From the IMG/VR virus record IMGVR_UViG_3300042305_001667, positions 1 to 33,689 of that record: a DNA stretch of 33,689 nucleotides. One strand, 5' to 3'. Of the stretch, positions 22,514-29,593 are shown one piece after another. The translations under genes and the position numbers were made by a program. Origin of the DNA: a virus. The first letter of the stretch is position 1, and the number at the start of each line of letters is the position of its first letter. The notes beneath the pieces are model-generated. The model had not been told where the DNA came from. It worked only from the letters and a program-made list of their open reading frames with translations, and ran no database searches.

Positions 22514-22720
22514 ATGATCGGTGGTTGCAGCAAGTGTTCGGGCGAGGGTCGTGTGATGGTTCTTGACGAGGGAACCCATTGGCATTGGGAAGCGTGCCCC
22601 GATTGCAACGGTTTTGAGGAAATGGCTCTTACCGGGGGCGCTACTTGTGATAACTTTGGCGATGTTTCGCCCTGGGCGCTTGCGGTGGACGCCGAGATCA
22701 ACGATGATCTCCCCTGGTGA
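22514..22720 (+). CDS. DnaJ-type zinc-finger protein, 68 residues
   Basis: CSKCSGEGRV and CPDCNGF form a CxxCxGxG...CxxCxG pair as in one zinc centre of DnaJ, joined by a linker with THWHW. The C-terminal half is acidic, and no J-domain is present. It may bind nucleic acid or a host chaperone partner; unknown. AAGGAAGG lies before the ATG, and its TGA lies inside the ribosome site region of the next gene. Confidence 0.7.
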   Translation: MIGGCSKCSGEGRVMVLDEGTHWHWEACPDCNGFEEMALTGGATCDNFGDVSPWALAVDAEINDDLPW

Positions 22721-22728
22721 GTAAACTG

Positions 22729-23028
22729 ATGTATAACCTTTACATTGATGATCTCCGCAATCCTCCTGCTGATAGGGATTGGGTTGTGTGCCGGTCCTCG
22801 CAGGAGGCTCTTGATCTCGTTATGGAGATTGGGATGCCGTCCTATATTTCCTTTGATCATGATCTCGGGGAGGATGATACTACCATGATTTTCCTTCGGC
22901 GGCTGGTGAACGAGGTTTGGGATGGGCATACTGTTATTCCAGGTTATCAGATCCATTCTGCTAACCCCGTGGGAGCGCAGAATATCCGTTCCTTCATGGA
23001 AAGTTGGAAGCGGAGTCTTTCGCTGTGA
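22729..23028 (+). CDS. cREC-like (cyclic-phosphate processing receiver) domain protein
   Basis: This 99-residue protein matches the small receiver-like family found in phages: LYIDDLRNPP at 4-13, VCRSSQEALDLV, ISFDHDLGEDD (around 46-56), and IHSANPVGAQNI near the C-terminus. The Asp pairs and His-Ser-Asn resemble a metal and phosphate site. The family was predicted bioinformatically to process cyclic phosphates at nucleotide or RNA ends; I know of no proof for this protein. GGTGAG lies 7 nt before ATG 22729; a GTG start at 22717 overlapping the previous stop is possible. It overlaps the next gene by GTGA. Confidence 0.7.
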   Translation: MYNLYIDDLRNPPADRDWVVCRSSQEALDLVMEIGMPSYISFDHDLGEDDTTMIFLRRLVNEVWDGHTVIPGYQIHSANPVGAQNIRSFMESWKRSLSL

Positions 23029-23258
23029 ACTTTAAGCCCGGTGATCTAATCCGCATTAAGCGACCTTTTACGTTTGTCCGTTGTGTCAATATCGCATCGG
23101 CAGACTGGTTTGACTTTCATGCGGATCAGGTCGGGCTTTATCTTAAGTGGAGGGCTTCAAAGCATAGTGGAGCCGTTCAGCTAGCACTAATCCTTGTCGG
23201 TGAAACAAAATGCTACGTTGACGAAGCGGATATTGAGCTAATCCCTTCAACCGAATAA
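23025..23258 (+). CDS. Hypothetical protein, 77 residues, GTG start
   Basis: It is a short beta-rich protein (DLIRIKRPF, VGLYLKW, VQLALILVGETKCYV), possibly a small barrel. GTG 23025 overlaps the preceding stop (GTGA) and has GCGGAG 9 nt upstream; the frame extends to a TTG at 23004. No family is recognised. Confidence 0.6.
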   Translation: MNFKPGDLIRIKRPFTFVRCVNIASADWFDFHADQVGLYLKWRASKHSGAVQLALILVGETKCYVDEADIELIPSTE

Positions 23259-23261
23259 TAG

Positions 23262-23290
23262 TTTATAATCCTTCTTTTTTCTGATAAAGT
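23262..23290 (+). promoter_or_regulatory. Candidate extended -10 promoter before UV endonuclease
   Basis: TTTATA (23262-23267), 17 bp, then TAAAGT (23285-23290) preceded by TGA. The -10 box ends 6 nt before ATG 23297. The -35 is weak. Confidence 0.4.
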
Positions 23291-23296
23291 GTAGAT

Positions 23297-24226
23297 ATGT
23301 CTCTCGGATTGTGTTGTCAGTATATTGAGCCCGTTAAGAAGCGAACGGGTAATGTCGTCTATAAGAATATCATTGAGGAAAAGACCTTGCAGCTAGGTGC
23401 CTTCAAGGCTGGCAAGTATCCCCTCACCCGTATTCGTTCTACCTATCATCATAACGTTGATCAGCATATCAAGCTTGTGCCAAAGCTTGTTTCGCTCAAT
23501 ATCCGATCATTCCGTCTTTCGTCCTGTCTGCTTCCCTTGTGGGATCAGAATAGTCAGATGATTAAGGATGATGCTATTCTCGTTGGTAAGCTTGCAAAGC
23601 TTGGTAAGCTATTTATTGATAATGGCATCCGAGTTACCACGCATCCAGGTCAGTTTACCGTTATTTCCAGCGATAATGCAAATGTTATCAAGAACAGCAT
23701 TACAGAGCTTGAATATCACGCATGGGTTTTTGACTGTATGGGTCTACCCCTTTCAAGTTATGCAGCTATCAATATTCATGGTGGTAAGGCTAATCGTTCA
23801 GATACTATCGTGAGCGTCTATCGTTCTCTCCCTGATAACGTCCGTTCACGACTTACTCTAGAGAATGACGAGAAGTGCTACAATGTTCCGCAGCTTCTAG
23901 AAGTGCATGATCGTTGTGGTGTTCCGGTAGTGTTCGATAGCCACCATTTTACTTTCAATACCGGCGATATGTCATTTGCCAACGCTTTTGATGATACACG
24001 CCGCACGTGGGGAGATATCAAGCCTTTGCAGCATATTAGCAATACGGAGCCTGGGTTTGAAAATGCTGCCTTTAACCAGAAGCGTGCCCATTCGCAGTAT
24101 ATCCATCGTATCCCTGATATGCAGCTTGAGGCTATGCGCTCCGATACTATTGACGTTGACGTTGAAGCAAAGCATAAGAACCTAGCCCTATTGGATATGC
24201 GGCGTAAGTTTAGCATTTCCTGCTGA
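23297..24226 (+). CDS. UV-damage endonuclease, UvdE-like
   Basis: This 309-residue TIM-barrel enzyme would nick DNA 5' to UV photoproducts. Metal-binding and conserved blocks appear in family order: FRLSSCLLPL, THPGQFTVI, AINIHGGK, LTLENDEKCYN, VVFDSHHFTFN, HSQYIHRIP and DVDVEAKHKNLAL. The length agrees with the bacterial enzymes. There is no ribosome site, and the -10 box lies 6 nt upstream of the ATG. A phage repair enzyme would repair sunlight damage on entry. Its terminator overlaps the next promoter. Confidence 0.9.
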   Translation: MSLGLCCQYIEPVKKRTGNVVYKNIIEEKTLQLGAFKAGKYPLTRIRSTYHHNVDQHIKLVPKLVSLNIRSFRLSSCLLPLWDQNSQMIKDDAILVGKLAKLGKLFIDNGIRVTTHPGQFTVISSDNANVIKNSITELEYHAWVFDCMGLPLSSYAAINIHGGKANRSDTIVSVYRSLPDNVRSRLTLENDEKCYNVPQLLEVHDRCGVPVVFDSHHFTFNTGDMSFANAFDDTRRTWGDIKPLQHISNTEPGFENAAFNQKRAHSQYIHRIPDMQLEAMRSDTIDVDVEAKHKNLALLDMRRKFSISC

Positions 24227-24251
24227 AAAAGCCTTAAAATCTAATATATTT

Positions 24252-24277
24252 AACCCTTGAGAAATCAGGGGTTTTTT
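24252..24277 (+). terminator. Intrinsic terminator of UvdE gene, overlapping a promoter
   Basis: AACCCTTGA (24252-24260) and TCAGGGGTT (24265-24273) pair with one T/G wobble and a GAAA tetraloop, followed by T's. Its left arm contains the -35 box of the next promoter. Confidence 0.75.
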
Positions 24278-24285
24278 GTTATTAT
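24257..24285 (+). promoter_or_regulatory. Promoter embedded in terminator, leaderless arrangement
   Basis: TTGAGA (24257-24262), 17-bp spacer, TATTAT (24280-24285) preceded by TGT. The -10 ends 6 nt before ATG 24292 and there is no ribosome site. Confidence 0.5.
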
Positions 24286-24291
24286 TATATT

Positions 24292-25044
24292 ATGGATAAG
24301 CGAACGATTATTGTTGGTGATGTGCATGGGTGTCTGGACGAGTTTCGGGCGCTTGTGGAACGTGTTGGTTATCGCCAGGGCACGGATCGTCTAATCGTTG
24401 CGGGTGATCTTGTGGATCGTGGTCCCGATAGCGCAGGGGTTGTGCGTTATGCAATGGAGATTGGTGCAGAGGCGGTGCAGGGTAATCACGATGCAAAGCT
24501 TCTCCGGCGACGTAAGCATATGCTAAAGGCGCAGATTAATGCAAACTATCGTAATCCGATGTATCCGGATGCGGATCAGGAGCGCACCATTTCCCAGCTT
24601 GGGGATAGTGAGATTGCATGGCTAGAAGGTTTGCCCTACTACATTGAGCTTCCGGAGCATAATGCGCTTGTGGTTCATGCTGGTTTTGCCCCTGGTGTTC
24701 CGCTTCATAGGCAGAATAAGGAGACTATGACGATGGTGCGTTATATTCATCCGGAAACCCATCGTATGATGGCGCTTGAAATGCCTGGTTTCCGTCAACC
24801 TGCTGGTAGTGTCTTTTGGGCGGATCTATGGGATGATACCCGTGATGTTATCTTCGGGCATAACGTTGTTGGTCGTGAAGGTATCCGAGTTTGGAAGGGA
24901 ACGAAGGGTGCTGGATGCTATGGTATCGATACCGGCTGTGTGTTTGGAGGTCGTCTAACGGCTATGATTATGGCTGGACGGCAGGAGCGTGAGGTTGTGC
25001 AAGTTAGTGCTGCACGGGAATATAGTGAGTATACCAAGCACTAA
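24292..25044 (+). CDS. Calcineurin-like metallophosphatase (ApaH/PrpE/PP2A type)
   Basis: The 250 residues show the full motif set for a two-metal phosphatase: GDVHG (9-13), GDLVDRG (38-44), GNHD (64-67), and later LVVHAGF plus IFGHN. Related enzymes split diadenosine tetraphosphate or protein phosphates; lambda phage encodes a protein phosphatase of this fold. The substrate is not readable here. GC content is high: bases 24301-24360 hold 31 G/C of 60. It is probably translated from a leaderless mRNA. Confidence 0.88.
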   Translation: MDKRTIIVGDVHGCLDEFRALVERVGYRQGTDRLIVAGDLVDRGPDSAGVVRYAMEIGAEAVQGNHDAKLLRRRKHMLKAQINANYRNPMYPDADQERTISQLGDSEIAWLEGLPYYIELPEHNALVVHAGFAPGVPLHRQNKETMTMVRYIHPETHRMMALEMPGFRQPAGSVFWADLWDDTRDVIFGHNVVGREGIRVWKGTKGAGCYGIDTGCVFGGRLTAMIMAGRQEREVVQVSAAREYSEYTKH

Positions 25045-25070
25045 ACGTTAACGGATCTTAAAATGAGAAA

Positions 25071-25097
25071 GCGACCTAGAAATGGGTCGCCTTTTTT
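25071..25097. terminator. Bidirectional terminator
   Basis: GCGACCT (25071-25077) pairs with GGGTCGC (25084-25090) using one T/G pair, followed by a T run. It lies between convergent genes; its other face has a less complete T tract. Confidence 0.7.
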
Positions 25098-25366
25098 TAT
25101 CTTAGTTCTGCAAAATATTTAACTCGATCATCATGTATTTTGCCGATCATGTAGTTATATATGCTTATTCCTTTATCCGCATCTGTTAGTAATTCAAATG
25201 AACGAAAAAAAATTGGTTCACGTAATACGTTATTATAATGATAATAAGCATCTGATGCTATTTGCATTGAACGATATATTAAGTCTCGAGCCTCGGCACT
25301 AGCTAGATCCTCAATGTTTGGTATCTTCCACCATATTTTAATTAATTTTTTTTTTGGTTTTTTCAT
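25097..25366 (-). CDS. Hypothetical protein, 89 residues
   Basis: It has a very basic N-terminus (MKKPKKKLIKIWWKIP) followed by helices (EARDLIYRSMQIASDAYY, FRSFELLTDADKG). It is AT-rich unlike the neighbouring phosphatase. No family is recognised. TAGGATA upstream may be a weak ribosome site. Confidence 0.55.
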   Translation of the reverse strand: MKKPKKKLIKIWWKIPNIEDLASAEARDLIYRSMQIASDAYYHYNNVLREPIFFRSFELLTDADKGISIYNYMIGKIHDDRVKYFAELR

Positions 25367-25435
25367 ATTAATATAAATTCTATCCTAGCATACTAGGAGC
25401 TCCACAGTAAATAAAATAACAACAACTATTTATTA

Positions 25436-25534
25436 ATGGCTATTAAAAACGTTTTAGGTTCTCAAGGTGTAGTTAGTTCAAACGTTATGAATAGTCTGTT
25501 GGCGTATTTTGATGAATATTATTTTTTAGCATAA
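25436..25534 (+). CDS. 32-residue mini protein resembling the N-terminus of the next protein
   Basis: The ORF MAIKNVLGSQGVVSSNVMNS... ends at TAA 25532-25534. Its start can be aligned with that of the following virion-like protein (MGIRNKVTKKGFVSTNASDV), keeping M, I, N, G, V, S, N and similar residues. It may be a short paralogue or the remnant of a truncated gene copy. No ribosome site is seen. Confidence 0.4.
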   Translation: MAIKNVLGSQGVVSSNVMNSLLAYFDEYYFLA

Positions 25535-25569
25535 TATTTATAGCTACCACAGGAAGAAGGTGATTTAAT

Positions 25570-25998
25570 ATGGGTATCAGAAATAAAGTTACAAAAAAAG
25601 GTTTCGTAAGTACGAATGCTTCAGATGTTAATTCTGGTTTTTTTGGTTTTGAACAACAGCTTATTACCGCAGCAGGAACATATGATGTTGAAACAAGCTT
25701 TGTTGTTGTTTCATCTAGTGCGCCAGACGTAACTGCTTCATTGCCAGCTCTTAAAGATGAATTAGTTGGAACCGTAGTACGTTTTATGCAAGTTAGTGGC
25801 GATGATTTTCTTCTTTCTGCTTCAAACCCAATTGTATCTAATACTGGAGCCACAGTAGACTGGACACGCCTATTTGATAACGTAAGTGCTTTCCAAATTG
25901 TTGATATAGTAGCAGTTGGTAGCTCAACAGGTCCAGCTTTACTTCCTACCGGCGAAAAGTTTGTATGGGTTGCTGGCGAACTCGATACTGACGTTTGA
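25570..25998 (+). CDS. Probable virion structural protein, 142 residues
   Basis: The sequence is beta-rich and Val/Ser/Thr/Gly-rich with almost no Cys or catalytic residues (TYDVETSFVVVSSS, LVGTVVRFMQVSG, AFQIVDIVAVGS), similar in style to the product of 16192-16620. Decoration or fibre roles are possible. AGAAGGTG lies before the ATG, and ATATTTAT (25534-25541) lies 28 nt upstream. A strong shared terminator follows. Confidence 0.6.
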   Translation: MGIRNKVTKKGFVSTNASDVNSGFFGFEQQLITAAGTYDVETSFVVVSSSAPDVTASLPALKDELVGTVVRFMQVSGDDFLLSASNPIVSNTGATVDWTRLFDNVSAFQIVDIVAVGSSTGPALLPTGEKFVWVAGELDTDV

Positions 25999-26022
25999 TA
26001 TTTAATCACCTGATATAAATGC

Positions 26023-26052
26023 AAAAGGGAAGGTCGCAAGACCTTCCCTTTT
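26023..26052. terminator. Strong bidirectional terminator
   Basis: AAAAGGGAAGGTC (26023-26035) and GACCTTCCCTTTT (26040-26052) form a perfect 13-bp stem with a GCAA tetraloop, flanked by A's and T's so it works on both strands. Confidence 0.9.
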
Positions 26053-26073
26053 TATTTTAACTATATTTAAAGA

Positions 26074-26724
26074 TTAGCGAACCGGCTTACCGTTAGGCAA
26101 ACGGAATTCAGTCTCAATCTTGAAATCCACGTGGAAGCTTGGAATACCAATGTGGTTAACTACGTTGTGCTTTATAGCTTCCTCTGAATCAAGGAACCAA
26201 TCGGCGTGCTTCTTTTGGTGAACCAACTCAAGGAAGTAATCTTCTTTGTGTCCACAGTTTTTTGCCATCATCTTGAAGATACGTTCATTCAAACGATCCG
26301 TTTCTACAGCATTAGCCTTAACTTCTTCGTTCTTGCCCCAATTCATGCTGGATACTTCATGGATCATAACAGTAGCCGATGGAGCACAGAAACGATAACC
26401 TTCTGCACCACAGGTAAGAAGAACAGCGCCACATGACATAGCCTTACCTTCTACAATGGTTGCGACCTTTACCTTGCAAGCATTAATCATATCAACCATA
26501 GCGAGCAGAGAATATACTTCACCACCATAGCTGTCAATGATGATTGGCAAGATTTCCTGTTTTGCCTTGATGCAATGATCTTCGGCGGCTTCCAGCTCCT
26601 CACAGAATTTATTTGCGGTATTTTCTGTAAAGGCACCGGAGAACTTGATATAGATTGGCATATAACATGCCGACTCAATATCCTTAACTCTTACTCTTTC
26701 ATCTACGTTAACTGTATATCTCAT
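26074..26724 (-). CDS. ClpP-like serine protease (S14 fold)
   Basis: Catalytic residues fit Ser97 (GKAMSCGA), His122 (VMIHEVSS) and Asp175 (ADWFLDSEEA), in ClpP spacing and context. The substrate-lining segment IIIDSYGGEVYSLLAMVDMI (61-80) also fits. The 216-residue length is similar to ClpP. Some phages use ClpP-fold enzymes as prohead proteases, so it could process tagged proteins; degradation of host proteins with host ClpX/A is the other option. It overlaps the DEDDh exonuclease gene by ATGA (26721-26724). No scaffold or capsid gene lies adjacent, which weakens the prohead assignment. Confidence 0.82.
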   Translation of the reverse strand: MRYTVNVDERVRVKDIESACYMPIYIKFSGAFTENTANKFCEELEAAEDHCIKAKQEILPIIIDSYGGEVYSLLAMVDMINACKVKVATIVEGKAMSCGAVLLTCGAEGYRFCAPSATVMIHEVSSMNWGKNEEVKANAVETDRLNERIFKMMAKNCGHKEDYFLELVHQKKHADWFLDSEEAIKHNVVNHIGIPSFHVDFKIETEFRLPNGKPVR

Positions 26725-27302
26725 TTTGTTGATCCTTTTACTAAATTAGTCATGCTTCTTAATACATTTAGGGTTAAATCTGCATCGTATCCGGCTTCGT
26801 GTCTTTTGCTTTCATCTACATCAATCATCATAGCAGAAGCCATTTCAGAGAGACTGTAGGTATTAAGCTTTGGAACTATTCCAGTAAGAGCAAGAAATTT
26901 GCCAACTGATGCGGTATCAATATGGCGCCGGTCAAAATAACGATCCCAATCTTCTAGTAGATGGGTTTTGACAAATTTTACATCAAATCGGACATTATGA
27001 CCAATTGGAGTAAGTTTTTGATTTAAAGTCCACCCAACTATATAATTTTTGAACCGGGTTTTAACTTCTGAAACCGGTTTAGCTACTAAATCATGATCCA
27101 TGATATTAATACGATTAATATTAAGACCTTGAGCAGTTAAATGATATACACCATCATCCGGCTTTATCTTTAAATCAATTGTATCTAATATATTCAGACT
27201 ATCATCTAGAATATGTCCGTATAATGTTAAAAGGCTCATTTCTTTACGTACACCACCGGTTTCGGTGTCAAACAAGAAATATTTAGGATTATCTATTGCC
27301 AT
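26721..27302 (-). CDS. DEDDh exonuclease, untagged
   Basis: This 193-residue exonuclease has FDTETGG (11-17, Asp12/Glu14), GHNVRFD (101-107) and HEAGYDADLT (168-177, His168/Asp173). It starts only about seven residues before the fold and lacks the helix of the exonuclease at 11613-12422. It is the first gene of a - strand pair with the ClpP-like protease. A 6-bp inverted repeat (27300-27305 and 27313-27318) spans its start codon. It may be a proofreading or RNA/DNA trimming enzyme. Confidence 0.85.
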   Translation of the reverse strand: MAIDNPKYFLFDTETGGVRKEMSLLTLYGHILDDSLNILDTIDLKIKPDDGVYHLTAQGLNINRINIMDHDLVAKPVSEVKTRFKNYIVGWTLNQKLTPIGHNVRFDVKFVKTHLLEDWDRYFDRRHIDTASVGKFLALTGIVPKLNTYSLSEMASAMMIDVDESKRHEAGYDADLTLNVLRSMTNLVKGSTK

Positions 27303-27396
27303 GTATCTATCTTACATGCATAGATTAAAAATATAAAGTTCTTTTCTTTCTTTGTGGAACGCTACCAATTAAGAGAGAGATAATTAAGCTTAAGCC

Positions 27397-28914
27397 ATGA
27401 CCAATAAAAAAACAAATCTCAAAAAGCTTCTTGAATATACCGGTCCTAACTTTTATGGTAATCCATCATTTGGAGGCACCGGCAACTTTGGCATGGGGGG
27501 ATATAAACAATTAGCTCATTTTGGACTTAATTCAGCTACAGAAGCTATAGCAGATCAAGAACAAGAAGAACTTGAACAAAACATAGAAGATCAAGAGTGG
27601 ATTAACAACAAATACCGTAGAGGTTTTGGATTTAATTCTGATGAAGATCCTGTTCCGCATTGGAATGGTAGAAATGGTGCTGTAGAAACTGTTGCAGAAA
27701 GTGCTCCATATGACAACTCCGTTTCTCGTATGAGAGACTTACCTGGATTTCCAGCACCTAATACGTTAGTTGAGCCAAAACAGTTTACTCCAATGAATGC
27801 CGGCGCCGATTATGAAAATCCTATAGATGGACGCAAGGTAGAATATTTAGGTCCAACACTCAACGGTGTTCCTATGGATGATATGACAGGAAATTCTGCT
27901 GCTATGTCTTTACAATTAGATGAAAAAGATGAATTGATAGGTCGTCGTGTAAAGAAGCTTAAAAAACCTATTACAAAAAAATTAGATAAGCTTATTGGAC
28001 CAGATCCAGATTTATCATCTGATACGGAGCATGAAAGTGATGCCCGTGATCTAATACTTTATGATTACATTAAAGATTTGGTAAGAGAAACGATACAAGA
28101 ATTGTTAGGCGCCCCAAAAGCTACGACACCAGACCGTTTAGGTTGGAATAATACAAGAACAAATTCATTAGCCGCATGGAGAAATCATAGGGATCCAAGC
28201 AAAGAACCGCCAGAAACATGGCGCCCACAGTTTGGAGAGAATGAGGAACAAAATCCTCCAATGGTGTTCGAACCTCCACAAAGAAGTCCATTAGGCGGAT
28301 TTGGTTCTATTGGTTGGCCAAAACAGTTTGTTCCAGTCGATTATGAAGCTACTCATGGTGGAGATGAAAATTTTGGCGAAGATTTGTTAGGGGCAAGAAG
28401 ATTAAGACAATCTCCTACAGACGATGATCGTGTTGGAGTCAATGCAAGTATAAGAGAGGCATATATGGAAGAACTTAAAACATTATTAGAATACCTTTTA
28501 AACGAACAAGATGATAGTGGTGATAGTGATTTAGGTTCAGATTCTGGCGACTCTGACAGCGATGAAGGCGGTATGGATGAAGAATTTGCTTCTAAAGCTC
28601 AACGTCGTTTCTTTTTTGCAAAAGCAGCCGAAGGCGGCAAAGAAGGAGAAAAATGGAAACGTTTGGCTTCTGAGTTTGAAAGTGAAACTCCAAAGGGTGC
28701 AAAGCTTCCAGAACGTGTCGATGAAGCAATGCTTGAGGAAGGTATTGATGAAGGAGAAAATGCTCCTACCAATCCAAGTTTATGGAGTCAAGCAAAGTCT
28801 CAAGCCCGTAAAAAGTTTAAAGTATATCCATCTGCATATGCTAATGCCTGGGCATCTAAGTGGTATAAGAGCAAGGGTGGCGGCTGGCGTAAGAAGGGAA
28901 AGAAGAAAAAATGA
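27397..28914 (+). CDS. Multi-module probable virion protein with repeated tag-like helices
   Basis: Three helices like the shared tag occur in these 505 residues: LKKLLEY (8-14), LYDYIKDLVRETIQELL (221-237) and YMEELKTLLEYLLNEQ (356-371). Between them are Gly/Asn/Pro-rich segments. After the third comes an Asp/Ser stretch (372-390). A SKAQRRFFFAKA element (399-410) and YPSAYANAWASKWYKSKGG (477-495) follow, then a poly-Lys end. The YPSAYANAWA domain recurs in marine phage proteins and resembles DUF5872; its function is unknown to me. The helix spacing suggests separable modules. It overlaps the GIY-YIG gene by ATGA and probably belongs with the gene at 29594. Confidence 0.65.
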   Translation: MTNKKTNLKKLLEYTGPNFYGNPSFGGTGNFGMGGYKQLAHFGLNSATEAIADQEQEELEQNIEDQEWINNKYRRGFGFNSDEDPVPHWNGRNGAVETVAESAPYDNSVSRMRDLPGFPAPNTLVEPKQFTPMNAGADYENPIDGRKVEYLGPTLNGVPMDDMTGNSAAMSLQLDEKDELIGRRVKKLKKPITKKLDKLIGPDPDLSSDTEHESDARDLILYDYIKDLVRETIQELLGAPKATTPDRLGWNNTRTNSLAAWRNHRDPSKEPPETWRPQFGENEEQNPPMVFEPPQRSPLGGFGSIGWPKQFVPVDYEATHGGDENFGEDLLGARRLRQSPTDDDRVGVNASIREAYMEELKTLLEYLLNEQDDSGDSDLGSDSGDSDSDEGGMDEEFASKAQRRFFFAKAAEGGKEGEKWKRLASEFESETPKGAKLPERVDEAMLEEGIDEGENAPTNPSLWSQAKSQARKKFKVYPSAYANAWASKWYKSKGGGWRKKGKKKK

Positions 28915-29591
28915 ACGAAGACCTTCGCAAATGGTTTTACGTGTATGCATTGTTAAATCCGATTGACAATTCAATATTTTATATTGGAAAAGGTTCTGGA
29001 AATAGAGTATATGATCATTTAAAACCCTCCGGTTGGGGCAACAATTTACATAAAAAATATAAAATTCAATTAATACGTAAAAACGGTAAAGAGCCGGTTG
29101 TTTTATTTTTACATGAAAACCTTGAAGAAAAGATAGCATATGAACTTGAAATACAAGAAATTAAAAAATGCAAAGAAAATGGAATACAATTGACAAACCT
29201 AACTGAAGGCGGAGATTGTGGTCCAAAAAGATATGGAAAAAGAAGCGAACAAGAAAAACATATTATCGCCGCCAAAACAAAAGAAGCGATGTGGAAACCG
29301 GAAATAAGAAATAGACATATCCAAAGTGTCAGGACAGAAGAAAATAGAAAACGTCGAAGTGATGATCAAACAAAAAAGTTACGTTGCAATCGTGAATGGT
29401 ATCAAAAATTTACTAAATCAAATTGCAATCCGGATTACAGAAATCGTAAAATCATACGAGATGATGGATTAATATTTAATTCTGTTGAAGACGTTGCGGT
29501 GTATTATAATACAAAAATAAACGTGATAGTTCGTCATTTACTTGGACATAGAAAAACCTATAAAAAACACACATTTAAGTACATGGATTAA
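28911..29591 (+). CDS. GIY-YIG homing endonuclease
   Basis: The nuclease domain carries WFYVYALLNP (8-17) and FYIGKGSGNRVYDHL (23-37), the GIY-YIG pair in variant form, with Arg32 as the likely catalytic Arg. The catalytic Glu is probably in the helices that follow. The C-terminal part (about 183-226, GLIFNSVEDVAVYYNT then helices) resembles NUMOD/IENR DNA-binding modules of intron-encoded nucleases. It starts on the ATGA end of the previous gene and stops 2 nt before the next, so it is free-standing between two genes that look like neighbours. It is very AT-rich. Confidence 0.88.
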   Translation: MNEDLRKWFYVYALLNPIDNSIFYIGKGSGNRVYDHLKPSGWGNNLHKKYKIQLIRKNGKEPVVLFLHENLEEKIAYELEIQEIKKCKENGIQLTNLTEGGDCGPKRYGKRSEQEKHIIAAKTKEAMWKPEIRNRHIQSVRTEENRKRRSDDQTKKLRCNREWYQKFTKSNCNPDYRNRKIIRDDGLIFNSVEDVAVYYNTKINVIVRHLLGHRKTYKKHTFKYMD

Positions 29592-29593
29592 CA

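Noticed and set aside
22435-22956. 173-residue - strand ORF
   Set aside because: It covers the DnaJ-type and cREC-like genes in antisense, which have motifs and ribosome sites.
25485-26039. 184-residue - strand ORF
   Set aside because: It is antisense to the virion-like gene at 25570 and crosses a strong terminator.
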